The position numbers were made by a program, and so were the translations under genes. Below the pieces are notes generated by a model. The model searched no databases. It was not told the DNA's origin and saw nothing but the letters and a program-made list of their open reading frames with translations. Below, in pieces: positions 1-7,892 of a stretch of 64,000 nucleotides of DNA (positions are counted from its first letter, which is position 1; each line of letters opens with the position of its first letter). Source of the DNA: an uncultured Chloroflexota bacterium (GTDB lineage Bacteria > Chloroflexota > Chloroflexia > Thermomicrobiales > UBA6265); assembly GCA_937901745.1 (NCBI GenBank), contig CALGSZ010000106.1, positions 62,001 to 126,000 of the forward strand. Reading direction: 5' to 3'.

Positions 1-660
1 GATGGCCACGCAAGAGAGTGCATCGACCGTGAAGACCCCGGACACTCCGATGATGGGGATGAGAGAGCCGGCAATGGCGGGTCCGACGAGCGCGGCGCCG
101 GTGAACGCGATCGAGTTGAGCGACACGCCGGAGGTGAGCTGCTCGCGAGAGAGGATATCCGGCAGGATCGCATGACGTACGGGCGAGTCGAACGCCAATA
201 TCACCCCGTTGCAAAACCCGTATGCGACCAGGAACCAGACGTTGATGAGATCGAGCAGCGTCAACGTAGCCAGTGCTGAGGTCGTTATCAGGTACGCGAG
301 TTGGACCGTCCAAAGGACCGTCAAGCGCGGCAAGCGGTCCGCGATCACTCCGCCGAACGGCGGCAGGACGAGCATCGGCACAGCGAACGCCGCGGCGATG
401 ATGCCCAGCCAGAAGGCGGAGCGTTCGGGCTCCAGATCAGTGACCAGCCACCCCTCCGCCGTCGAGGTCATCCACGTACCGGCGTTTGAGATCAACAGCC
501 CAATCCAAAGAAAGCGAAAGTTTCGCGATTGCAGCGCGGCGAACCGCGCCGGGGGAGCCTTGGACGTATGGTCCGCGACTTGCCCGACCTCACCGTCTCC
601 ATCGAGCGGCGTGGACGCCGCGGTCGGACTCGGGGTGACTCGGCCTGAGGGAGCGCTCAT
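1..660 (-). CDS. MFS transporter, N-terminal part (cut by window edge)
   Basis: The reading frame runs leftward from an ATG at 658-660 to the window edge without a stop, giving the first 220 residues. After a 40-residue polar N-terminus come RNFRFLWIGLLISNAG, GTWMTSTAEGWLV and FGGVIADRLPR, typical of the first helices and loop 2-3 motif of MFS exporters of the EntS/DUF894 (MFS_3) type. At least five hydrophobic segments are visible before the edge. The family exports small molecules by proton antiport across the inner membrane; the substrate cannot be told. It stands upstream of nothing obvious and is followed on the same strand side by the fusion gene that ends at 703. The family call is firm, the substrate unknown. 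Confidence 0.85.
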   Translation of the reverse strand, partial: MSAPSGRVTPSPTAASTPLDGDGEVGQVADHTSKAPPARFAALQSRNFRFLWIGLLISNAGTWMTSTAEGWLVTDLEPERSAFWLGIIAAAFAVPMLVLPPFGGVIADRLPRLTVLWTVQLAYLITTSALATLTLLDLINVWFLVAYGFCNGVILAFDSPVRHAILPDILSREQLTSGVSLNSIAFTGAALVGPAIAGSLIPIIGVSGVFTVDALSCVAI

Positions 661-702
661 GCCACGGGATGGTAGCACGGGCCAGGCCGGTTCCGGCGCT
701 GC

Positions 703-1866
703 CTACTCCGGGGCAACTTCTGGGGGCGCGACGACGAGCCTCGCGATGAACGGCAACTTGGCAAATTGCCGCCGCAACCTCAGACCGAATCCGACCAGAA
801 GGTGATTAGGTACCTCGAATCCGACGTGCGTCAAGGGAACGTCGACGAGGCGAGCCTCCTTTCGATCGAGCAGGACGCACAGCTCGATATCAGTGGCTCC
901 GCGCCGACGCAGCCAGCGCGTCAGGTAAGCCAAGCTCAACCCAGTGCTGACGATGTCTGCAACGAGGATGACGGGTCGACCGACGATCGGGCTCCGAGGG
1001 CCGCGCCGCACTCGGACGCGCCGCTGGCCGTCAGTCGCCGTGAAGCGCGACAAGCTGATGCGGTCCGTATCGAACGCGACGCCGCGCTCGGCGAGACCGG
1101 CTGTCAACGCTTCCATGAACCTCGCCGAACCGGGATCGACCGCAATCAGGAGTGGCCGAGTTGGCGTGCTCGCTTGCTTCTCGCACTCCGGCTGAAGGTC
1201 ATCAGGTTCGACGGCTAGGCACTCCGAGTCGAACAAGGCGGGAACTATCGGCTCTGGCTCCCGATCGAACTGGCACGTTTTCCGCGACAGGTCTTGAGCA
1301 AGAGCGTCGGCCATTTCCGCGATGCGCCGCTGCAGCGACTCCTCATCGATGAGGACGTCACCCATCAGCGCGGCGCCACGGTCCAGTTCGCCGAAGGGAT
1401 ACTCCTGCCTTAGCCGGTCATAGTCGCGCCGATAGAGCAGCTTCACCCGCACATTGGGATAGAGCTCCCGGAGCCGGCGTATCTTCCGGTTCTTGCGCGT
1501 CACGAGACGCTGACGCATCGTCGTCAGCTCGATGTACAGGCGGTGATCGGGTAGGTAGAAATCCGGCGTGAACATCTCTGATGGCCGGCCATCGCTACTG
1601 AATGCCAGGGGAAACGACGTCGGCTCATACGCCCAACGGATGCGATAGAACGTGAGCAGGCGCGAAAAGTGCAGCTCGGCGGGATGGGCAAAATCGGTAT
1701 CCTCGACGTCTCGTATGAGCTGCCAAGGAAGCGGGAGCGCTCGCTGCTCGATCTTGACCTCCGTCGCTTCTGCCTCGGTCCGCCCCCTCTCGGTCCCGCG
1801 CGGCGTGTCGCCGCCGAGACCGGCCCTCCCCTCCTCCCAGGTCACGCAGGTCACCTCGCAGCACAC
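703..1866 (-). CDS. PD-(D/E)XK nuclease-like domain fused to degenerate HPRT domain
   Basis: A 387-residue protein starting at GTG (GTGs at 1854 and 1845 are alternatives; the first 40 residues look non-conserved). Residues about 60-150 resemble a PD-(D/E)XK nuclease core: an acidic residue in HPAE, then TPDFYLPDHRLYIELT with D102 and E113, followed by a basic helix; the usual ExK lysine is Thr. Residues about 165-380 match hypoxanthine phosphoribosyltransferase: VLIDEESLQRRI, the PRPP-loop strand VILVADIVSTG, and VGFEVPNHLLVGFGL near the end. In active HPRTs the PRPP loop reads EDIVDTG; here the Glu is Ala and the catalytic-base Asp is Ser. A Cys-containing linker (193-237) interrupts the HPRT part. 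A ligand-sensing nuclease or a nucleotide-salvage relic are both possible. Domain calls are by motif only. Confidence 0.75.
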   Translation of the reverse strand: MCCEVTCVTWEEGRAGLGGDTPRGTERGRTEAEATEVKIEQRALPLPWQLIRDVEDTDFAHPAELHFSRLLTFYRIRWAYEPTSFPLAFSSDGRPSEMFTPDFYLPDHRLYIELTTMRQRLVTRKNRKIRRLRELYPNVRVKLLYRRDYDRLRQEYPFGELDRGAALMGDVLIDEESLQRRIAEMADALAQDLSRKTCQFDREPEPIVPALFDSECLAVEPDDLQPECEKQASTPTRPLLIAVDPGSARFMEALTAGLAERGVAFDTDRISLSRFTATDGQRRVRVRRGPRSPIVGRPVILVADIVSTGLSLAYLTRWLRRRGATDIELCVLLDRKEARLVDVPLTHVGFEVPNHLLVGFGLRLRRQFAKLPFIARLVVAPPEVAPE

Positions 1867-2051
1867 TCGATCGCAACGGACGAACGGATCGTCCGGCTCT
1901 TCGTCTCGATCAACGGCCCACTCAATGGACCGACTTCACAGGTGGGGCTGCTCCCGCGGGGGTGGCCTCATTGTGGCATAACTAACCGCTCACGGCAACG
2001 GTATTATGTTCGAAAAACCCGGTGACAATCAGTCATTCATGAAGTCAGGGG

Positions 2052-2077
2052 AAAATGCCGGCGACCTCATACGCCGG
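2052..2077 (-). terminator. Possible terminator downstream of nth
   Basis: Read on the minus strand, a 6-bp stem CCGGCG/CGCCGG with an 8-nt loop is followed by CATTTTCCCC. It lies 26 nt past the nth stop codon. The stem is short, so this is tentative. Confidence 0.35.
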
Positions 2078-2102
2078 AGCGCATCACACGCTGGCGAATG
2101 GC

Positions 2103-2777
2103 TTACCGATGGCTGGTCACTCCCACCTGCTGGCAATATTCGAGGACCGGGCAGGTCGTGCACCGCGGCCGGACTCCCGTGCAGATGTGCTTGCCGAAGG
2201 GCACCAGCAGCTTGTTGATCTCCACGCGATATCGCTCGGGTAAGACATGTTCGAGCGCGGCCATCGTCTGCTCCGGCGTGCGCGCCGAAACGTAGCCCCA
2301 GCGGTTGGTCACCCGATGGACATGGATGTCAACCGAGATCACGGGCAGTCCGCAAGCGATGCCGAGCGTGAGATTGGCGCACTTCGGACCAATTCCGGCA
2401 AATGACTCGAGCACGTCGCGGTCGCACGGCAGGCTGCCGCCGTACTCGTCAACCGTGCGGCGGGCAATCTCCCAAATCTGTGGCGCCTTACGCTCGTGGA
2501 ACGTCGCCGGGGAGATGAGCGCATCGATTTCGTCGAGCGACAGCCGCGCGACCTCCTCGGGCGTCCGCGCCGCGGCGAACAGGCGCCGCGCCGCCGGCAG
2601 GCTCACCTCGTCATAGGTGCGCACTGAGATCAGACAAGCGACGAGCTGCTCGAAAACGCTGGCGTAGCCATCCTCAGAGAGCTCGAACATCGCTGCTTTC
2701 GGCAACGGCGCGACCGCCTCACAAATGCGCACCATTACCTCATCGATATCAAACGGTCGCTTTTCTTTCGCGCTCAC
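2103..2777 (-). CDS. nth: Endonuclease III-family DNA glycosylase/AP lyase
   Basis: A 224-residue protein with the complete endonuclease III layout. The helix-hairpin-helix reads FAGIGPKCANL, supplying the catalytic Lys; the catalytic Asp is in VDIHVHRV. The C-terminus carries the [4Fe-4S] ligands in the spacing C-x6-C-x2-C-x5-C (CTGVRPRC, then CPVLEYC). It removes oxidised pyrimidines in base excision repair and nicks the resulting AP site. The start taken is a GTG at 2777 that overlaps a dyad shared with the divergent trpB2 gene; an internal ATG 14 codons later (after GAGGT) is the alternative. Length is normal for the family. Confidence 0.92.
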   Translation of the reverse strand: MSAKEKRPFDIDEVMVRICEAVAPLPKAAMFELSEDGYASVFEQLVACLISVRTYDEVSLPAARRLFAAARTPEEVARLSLDEIDALISPATFHERKAPQIWEIARRTVDEYGGSLPCDRDVLESFAGIGPKCANLTLGIACGLPVISVDIHVHRVTNRWGYVSARTPEQTMAALEHVLPERYRVEINKLLVPFGKHICTGVRPRCTTCPVLEYCQQVGVTSHR

Positions 2778-2805
2778 GGATACAATGCCGTCCCGTTGTT
2801 ATCCG
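2777..2805. promoter_or_regulatory. Inverted repeat between nth and trpB2
   Basis: CGGATACAA at 2777-2785 faces TTGTTATCCG at 2796-2805; the arms are complementary except for one bulged base. A TACAAT hexamer (2781-2786) lies inside the left arm and could be a -10 for trpB2. The dyad touches the nth start codon, so it could be a shared operator or a leader hairpin. There is no direct evidence of function. Confidence 0.3.
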
Positions 2806-2872
2806 TATCTCGGTGCCGCTGGCTCGCCATGCCGCTGCCACGGAGACGGCGACCGCGACGAGGGGACGAAAC

Positions 2873-4240
2873 ATGCCGGAACAGACTCGTTATTTGCTGA
2901 CTGAGCGGGATATCCCGGAGGCTTGGTACAACATCCTGCCGGATCTTCCCGTTCCGTTGCCGCCTGTCCTTCATCCCGGGACGGGGCAGCCGATCGGTCC
3001 TGACGATCTCGCGCCCCTCTTCCCGATGGAGGTCATTAAGCAAGAGGTAAGCCAGGAGCGGTATATCCCTATCCCCGAGGAAGTGCTCGCCGTCTACCGG
3101 CTGTGGCGCCCGACGCCACTCTATCGCGCTCGGCGGCTCGAGAAGGCGCTCGACCTGCCGGAAAATGTGCGCATCTTCTATAAGTACGAGGGAGTCAGCC
3201 CGGCTGGTAGCCACAAGCCCAATACGGCCGTTCCGCAGGCCTTCTACAACAAGCAGGAAGGGGTCAAGCGCATCACGACCGAGACCGGAGCCGGCCAGTG
3301 GGGCAGCGCTCTGTCAATGGCGTGCGCCTTCTTCGGGCTCGAGCTGAAGGTCTACATGGTCAAGATCAGCTACATGCAGAAGCCGTATCGGCGCGTCCTG
3401 ATGGAGACGTGGGGCGCGACCTGCGTGCCTAGTCCGAGCCCGGACACGAATGCCGGACGCCAGATCCTCGCGCAAGATCCAGAGTCCACCGGTTCGCTCG
3501 GCATCGCCATCTCAGAGGCGGTCGAGGACGCCGCCACGCGGGAGGACACGAAGTACTCCCTCGGCTCGGTGCTGAATCACGTCCTGCTGCACCAAACCGT
3601 TATCGGCCTTGAGGGACTCAAGCAGCTCGAGATGGCCGACGCTTGGCCGGACATTGTGATTGGCTGCGTCGGCGGCGGCTCCAACTTCGGCGGGTTGGCG
3701 ATCCCGTTCGTGCGCGAGAAGCTCAACGGGAAGTCGGTCCGGGTCATTGCTGCCGAGCCGGCCGCTTGCCCGTCGCTGACCAAGGGTGTCTATGCCTACG
3801 ACTTCGGCGACACCTCGATGCTGACACCGTTGCTGAAGATGCATACTCTCGGTCACTCGTTCATCCCGCCGGCCATCCACGCCGGAGGATTGCGGTATCA
3901 CGGCTCCGCCCCGCTCGTCAGCCATCTCCTCGAACTCGGGCTGATCGAGGCCACCGCCGTCAAACAGCGCGCCGCCTTCGAATCGGCCGTGCTCTTCGCT
4001 CGTACCGAAGGCATCCTTCCCGCTCCCGAGGCGACGCATGCTCTCCGCGTCGCGGTCGACGAGGCGCTCGCGGCGAGGGAAGCCGGCGAGGAGCGGACGA
4101 TCCTCTTTGGTCTGTCCGGCCACGGCCACTTCGACCTCTCCGCCTACGACTCCTATCTGTCAGGCTCGCTGCAGGACTACGAGCATCCGCAGGAGGCGAT
4201 CGAGGAGGCGCTGAGCCGCCTGCCCAAGGTCGCCTCGTAG
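2873..4240 (+). CDS. trpB2: TrpB2-type tryptophan synthase beta-like PLP enzyme
   Basis: 455 residues. The start is the ATG at 2873, preceded by GAGGGGA; an upstream in-frame ATG at 2813 has no ribosome site. The protein has the longer N-terminus of TrpB2 enzymes (RDIPEAWYNILPDLP), the PLP-lysine stretch SPAGSHKPNTA, the TETGAGQWG motif and the phosphate-binding GCVGGGSNFGG. TrpB2 proteins join indole and serine to tryptophan, usually without TrpA, and are thought to salvage indole. No trpA or other trp gene is near, which fits a stand-alone salvage role. The family assignment is strong; the true substrate is inferred. Confidence 0.93.
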   Translation: MPEQTRYLLTERDIPEAWYNILPDLPVPLPPVLHPGTGQPIGPDDLAPLFPMEVIKQEVSQERYIPIPEEVLAVYRLWRPTPLYRARRLEKALDLPENVRIFYKYEGVSPAGSHKPNTAVPQAFYNKQEGVKRITTETGAGQWGSALSMACAFFGLELKVYMVKISYMQKPYRRVLMETWGATCVPSPSPDTNAGRQILAQDPESTGSLGIAISEAVEDAATREDTKYSLGSVLNHVLLHQTVIGLEGLKQLEMADAWPDIVIGCVGGGSNFGGLAIPFVREKLNGKSVRVIAAEPAACPSLTKGVYAYDFGDTSMLTPLLKMHTLGHSFIPPAIHAGGLRYHGSAPLVSHLLELGLIEATAVKQRAAFESAVLFARTEGILPAPEATHALRVAVDEALAAREAGEERTILFGLSGHGHFDLSAYDSYLSGSLQDYEHPQEAIEEALSRLPKVAS

Positions 4241-4275
4241 GCTTCACCCCTCCAGGCATACCATCACGAAATGAA

Positions 4276-4306
4276 ACGCGACGCTCCCGAAGGAGCGTCG
4301 CGTCTT
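4276..4306. terminator. Bidirectional intrinsic terminator between trpB2 and dedA
   Basis: A perfect 12-bp stem (4276-4287 with 4292-4303) closes a CGAA tetraloop. It sits between two converging genes. On the minus strand it is followed by TTTCATTT, on the plus strand by CTTATGT, so the better U-tract serves dedA. Confidence 0.85.
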
Positions 4307-4349
4307 ATGTCACGCTATTGCCCGCGGTTGAAAGAGAGCGCTTGAAGTA

Positions 4350-5000
4350 CTAGGCGCGTCGGCGCTCGACGTATGCCGCGAACTCGCGGCGCGCGCGAGC
4401 CTTGATCTGGTCGCCGTTCTCGCGCCAAATGTGGATCGCCGAGGGCAGGAACGAGACGAAGATGATGACGGCGATGATTGGCAGCAGGTAGGTGTCGACG
4501 CTGGGGATCGCGCTGCCGAGGAAGTACCCCGCGAACGGGATGCCGACTGCCCACATGATCGCACCGATCACGTTGAAGACCACGAAGCGGCGATACTGCA
4601 TCGCCCCGACGCCAGCGACGATTGGCACGAAGGTCCGCACGATCGGCATGAAGCGCGCGAGGATGACGGCTTTCCCGCCGTGTTTCTCAAAAAACGCCTC
4701 GGCCTTCTCCAAGTACTTCGGCTTGAACCAGCGCGACTCGGGCCGGTTGAAGAGTCCGCGCCCGACGCGAAGTCCAAATGTGTAGCCAACCGCGTCGCCG
4801 ATGACCGCGGCCGCGAAGCACACCGCCACGAGTATCCAGATATTCAGCAGGTCTTGCGACGCGAGAAACCCGGCCGTGAATAGGAGGCTGTCACCAGGGA
4901 GGAAAAACCCAACCAGCAAGCCGGTCTCGGCGAAGATGATGACGAATAGCCCGATGTAGCCGACGGTCTGAATCAAGCTTTCTAGGTCAAAATGCGGCAT
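4350..5000 (-). CDS. DedA-family membrane protein (putative lipid flippase)
   Basis: 216 residues from the ATG at 5000, which has AGGAGGG seven bases upstream; the open frame extends further but without a ribosome site. The DedA/SNARE-associated signature is present: FAETGLLVGFFLPGDSLLF, then GDAVGYTFGLRVGR and a re-entrant RFMPIVRTFVPIVAG segment with the conserved Arg residues. Four to five membrane segments. DedA proteins are linked to undecaprenyl-phosphate or phospholipid translocation and membrane homeostasis. The gene is single, with a shared terminator at its 3' end and a candidate promoter at 5093-5122. Confidence 0.92.
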   Translation of the reverse strand: MPHFDLESLIQTVGYIGLFVIIFAETGLLVGFFLPGDSLLFTAGFLASQDLLNIWILVAVCFAAAVIGDAVGYTFGLRVGRGLFNRPESRWFKPKYLEKAEAFFEKHGGKAVILARFMPIVRTFVPIVAGVGAMQYRRFVVFNVIGAIMWAVGIPFAGYFLGSAIPSVDTYLLPIIAVIIFVSFLPSAIHIWRENGDQIKARARREFAAYVERRRA

Positions 5001-5092
5001 CGTCCCTCCTGCCGGTCCTGTCACCGGAACCGACCGCCCTCTGCTCGCCGACATGCCCGGCGTGCCGGTCCGAACCGCGATCGCTGCCCGCG

Positions 5093-5122
5093 AGTATAGG
5101 CGGTGGGATAGCGGTCACACAA
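5093..5122 (-). promoter_or_regulatory. Candidate promoter of dedA
   Basis: On the minus strand TTGTGT and TATACT are separated by 18 nt, about 95 nt upstream of the dedA ATG. The -10 is good, the -35 partial. Confidence 0.4.
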
Positions 5123-5144
5123 TCATTACGGACGCATACATTCC

Positions 5145-6074
5145 TTACGGCGATAGATCTCCGGGTCCCGGCGCCGGAGGTGCGACACCCAGGAGGTGCG
5201 TCCACAGGTAGCGTGTAGCCCAAGCACGAGCCGGACTCCACTGCTTCGCTCGTGTGTCAAGCACCGCCTGCGCGAGATCCGGTTCTCCGTAGGCAAACCG
5301 GGCGGCGCGCAGCAATGCCACGTCGCCCACCGGGTACGCATCGGAGAGACCAAGGCCCCAAAGCAGCGCCGATTCAGCAGTCCACGGTCCGACGAGCGGC
5401 AGCCGGCGAATCACCTCGCGGACGTGATCGCGATCGGCCCCGGCCCGAGACACGAACGGTAACGATCCATCGAGGGCGGCGCGGCCCACGGCGACCAGCG
5501 CTTCCGCGCGGCGCATCGTGACGCCGCTCGTCCGGAGCACGGCCGGCTCCGCCGAGGCGAGATGGTTCGGGCATGGCAAGGGATAGAACCTGCGACCGAA
5601 GAGGACGATGCCTTCATGAAACAGCGCCGCCAGTCGCGTTTCGGTGACTGCGGCCGACGCGACTGAGATGCTCTGGCCGACGATCGAGCTCACCAGGCCC
5701 TCGTACAGACTGCCGGCCGCATACGGGCGTAAGCCAGGGAATTGGAGCCGTAGGCGCTCGATCACCGGATCGTCGAAGGTGGGTGGCTGCTCCTCGATGC
5801 CGAGGACAGCAGAGGCCCATTCGCGGTCTCGCGCCGGCGAGGCCGTCCCGCGAATCTCGATCCCCTGGCCCGGCGCCGGTTGTGAAGCCGCGCGCCAAAC
5901 GACCTCGTCATCCTCCCAGCCGACCCAGACGAACGCTCCGGACATCCAGGCATGACTCGGCCATCGGCTGCCGCCCCACGCCGCGGGAGCGCAAGTCTCC
6001 GCCAGGGAATAATCAGGCGGAACGGAGATGGTCCGCGTGGTGACAGAAGGCGATTCGTCGGTTCGATCGGCCAT
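5145..6074 (-). CDS. AlkA-like DNA-3-methyladenine glycosylase
   Basis: 309 residues from the ATG at 6074, whose A is also the last base of the upstream TGA, so translation is probably coupled. The first ~85 residues resemble the AlkA N-terminal fold. The HhH-GPD part begins at LYEGLVSSIVGQSIS and holds the hairpin LPLVGPWTAESALLWGLG followed by YPVGDVALLRAA, where the Asp is the expected catalytic residue. There are no Fe-S cysteines, as in AlkA. The enzyme would excise alkylated bases in base excision repair. It forms a two-gene unit with the DUF2064 gene upstream. Confidence 0.85.
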   Translation of the reverse strand: MADRTDESPSVTTRTISVPPDYSLAETCAPAAWGGSRWPSHAWMSGAFVWVGWEDDEVVWRAASQPAPGQGIEIRGTASPARDREWASAVLGIEEQPPTFDDPVIERLRLQFPGLRPYAAGSLYEGLVSSIVGQSISVASAAVTETRLAALFHEGIVLFGRRFYPLPCPNHLASAEPAVLRTSGVTMRRAEALVAVGRAALDGSLPFVSRAGADRDHVREVIRRLPLVGPWTAESALLWGLGLSDAYPVGDVALLRAARFAYGEPDLAQAVLDTRAKQWSPARAWATRYLWTHLLGVAPPAPGPGDLSP

Positions 6075-6757
6075 CACAGTGCAGCGCGAGCGACCGCCGC
6101 CGCGCGTGGGTAGGTCGCCGCTTCCGCGAGCAGCGAGGGCAGCTCTGGCAGGGGCAGCTCACTTGCGCGCGGCAGCGGCTCGGCCCAGCGCAGGGCTAGG
6201 CCGACGCGGCGCGCCTCCGCGAGCAGGCGAGTCGCCGCCCCGATTCGGTCGCCAGCTATGTCGGCCGCGCTCGCCAGCTCAACGCCAGCCAAGCTCTTAG
6301 TGCCAAAGAGGTAGAGCCCGCCCTGTGGTGTCCGACCTGCCACAGCATCGGCGGAGGCCAAGGCGCTCAAAGCCGTGGAGACGGTACGGACCGTCAGCCG
6401 GATTGTGTCTGGCGCCACCGCCACTACTCGCTCGAAGTTGCGGCTCAGCACCTGACGCAAGGCAGCGGCGAGTAGCTGCGATCTCGTCTCAGTCTCGTCC
6501 TCCGGCACCAGCACGTCGATTCCCTCGGGAAGCACACGAGACAGGGATACAGCGTCGGGCAGATTCGGCGCCGCGGTGAAAAGCGTGACGCCATTGACCG
6601 CGACGAGTACACCTATCAGATCCTGTAGCAGTGCCGGAGCCATCTGAGATGGCCACGCCGCATCCTGTCCGCGAGCAGGCACCGCGGGCGGCATGATCAC
6701 TACTGCCTGGCGAACACTTACGCGAGAGCGAACCGGATTTGCGTCTTCAACGATCAT
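6074..6757 (-). CDS. DUF2064/TIGR04282-like glycosyltransferase-A fold protein
   Basis: 227 residues. The central part, VVAVAPDTIRLT followed by AVAGRTPQGGLYLFGTK, lines up with the DUF2064 family (GSD-x-P and DGGYYLIG motifs), proteins with a nucleotide-diphospho-sugar transferase fold and unknown substrate. The N-terminal strand that usually binds nucleotide (VVIMPPAVPARG) is diverged. It overlaps the AlkA-like gene downstream by one base. There is no good ribosome site at the ATG, so the start is uncertain by about 20 codons. Family call moderate, function unknown. Confidence 0.6.
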   Translation of the reverse strand: MIVEDANPVRSRVSVRQAVVIMPPAVPARGQDAAWPSQMAPALLQDLIGVLVAVNGVTLFTAAPNLPDAVSLSRVLPEGIDVLVPEDETETRSQLLAAALRQVLSRNFERVVAVAPDTIRLTVRTVSTALSALASADAVAGRTPQGGLYLFGTKSLAGVELASAADIAGDRIGAATRLLAEARRVGLALRWAEPLPRASELPLPELPSLLAEAATYPRAAAVARAAL

Positions 6758-6964
6758 GTGGAGGAACCGATGAGATCTGGCTAGAAGAGAGAATCGTCAG
6801 TGGTCTTCGTCGAGCCCAACACGATCGCATGTAATGTACGTACGAAATCGTAGCATTGCCCCGGAGGCACAACAAGCCGTGCCGGGCTCACCGCCTCATG
6901 TCTTACTCTTGGTTGAACGGAATCGGGTTTGGCAGGGAAAATGGTTAGCGGGTAGGCTTCCGGC

Positions 6965-7828
6965 ATGATGGTTATTGGTCCTGAGGCTTTTGGGATATGT
7001 CGCTTGGAAGCATCGGGGCCGCCGCCGGTCGCAACCATCGTCGCCGCTAGCACGCTCCCGGCCGCAATCAACACGGTGCTCCCATCAATCGCCCCTTCCC
7101 TGGGCTCCGGAATCCGATTAGTGCTTCCAACACGCCACCCTTCGCCATCAACCGCCAGCGACCTCGTCACTCCCATCCGAAGCGCCCTCTCCACCGCGGG
7201 ACTCACCGTTGAGGTCGTTCGGCCCGCCGGCCTATCGCCGCGCTACTGGAGTTCGCCTGGCCGGGCGCTCGGAGAGTGGCGCGAGGTTCCGCTGGCGCCC
7301 GACAGCCTAATCCCGCGAGCCACCCTCCCCTCTCGGCTGGTCGATTCCGATAACCTGGTGCTCCTCAACGATCTTCGCGACGAACAAGAGCTTCGGCCAG
7401 TCATCGCGCTCGGCGTTTGGAAGCGCTACCTGCACCCGAAGCAACGCCTGCTCGTCGAGCTTGCCTCCCATCGCACGCCAGTTGACGCCGAGATCGCCGC
7501 CGTCATCCGGCCGGCCGCAACGGTACTCGCCGCCAGTGGGAATTCGTACGCGTTGCTGACCTTCACAACCGATCCTCTCGCCGCTGAGCTGATCGGACTC
7601 GCCATTCATTGGGCGACGAGCTTTTCAGAGGCGGAGACAACCGGACCTTGGGAAGACGCCATCGTCCAAAGAGCAACGGAGCTCGGATCAGAGATCCGCC
7701 TGCCTCGCGACCTCTCACTCGAGTGGCGACGCGCGGAGGAGCCCGCGGAGCCAGACCCGGAGTTATTCGCAAACCTGGCTCGGCGGGTCGAGCAGCGACT
7801 CGGCATCCCCTCGTCTCAAATCCACTAA
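6965..7828 (+). CDS. Hypothetical protein, family not recognised
   Basis: 287 residues starting at tandem ATGs (6965, 6968). I do not recognise the family. The protein appears soluble with alternating hydrophobic strands (GIRLVLPT, NLVLLNDL, SYALLTFT) and a charged C-terminal helix. A Rossmann-like or DUF362-like fold is conceivable but not supported by a motif. Codon use has the third-position GC expected of a real gene here, and the competing antisense ORF at 6781-7206 does not. It precedes the uvrC promoter by about 50 nt and is not part of that transcript by position. Confidence 0.6.
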   Translation: MMVIGPEAFGICRLEASGPPPVATIVAASTLPAAINTVLPSIAPSLGSGIRLVLPTRHPSPSTASDLVTPIRSALSTAGLTVEVVRPAGLSPRYWSSPGRALGEWREVPLAPDSLIPRATLPSRLVDSDNLVLLNDLRDEQELRPVIALGVWKRYLHPKQRLLVELASHRTPVDAEIAAVIRPAATVLAASGNSYALLTFTTDPLAAELIGLAIHWATSFSEAETTGPWEDAIVQRATELGSEIRLPRDLSLEWRRAEEPAEPDPELFANLARRVEQRLGIPSSQIH

Positions 7829-7876
7829 TTGCGTTGACGTTAGCCCACTTTCACGTCTCTAGGGGTGCTGCCCGAC

Positions 7877-7882
7877 TATAAT
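7877..7882 (+). promoter_or_regulatory. -10 element of uvrC operon
   Basis: A perfect TATAAT ends only 10 nt before the first uvrC ATG, so transcription would begin about at 7888-7890 and the mRNA would be nearly leaderless. No clear -35 is seen at the usual distance. Confidence 0.55.
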
Positions 7883-7892
7883 AGAGAATGTT

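Noticed and set aside
6781..7206. 141-residue minus-strand ORF
   Set aside because: It overlaps the longer plus-strand ORF 6965-7828 and has poorer codon bias and no motif.
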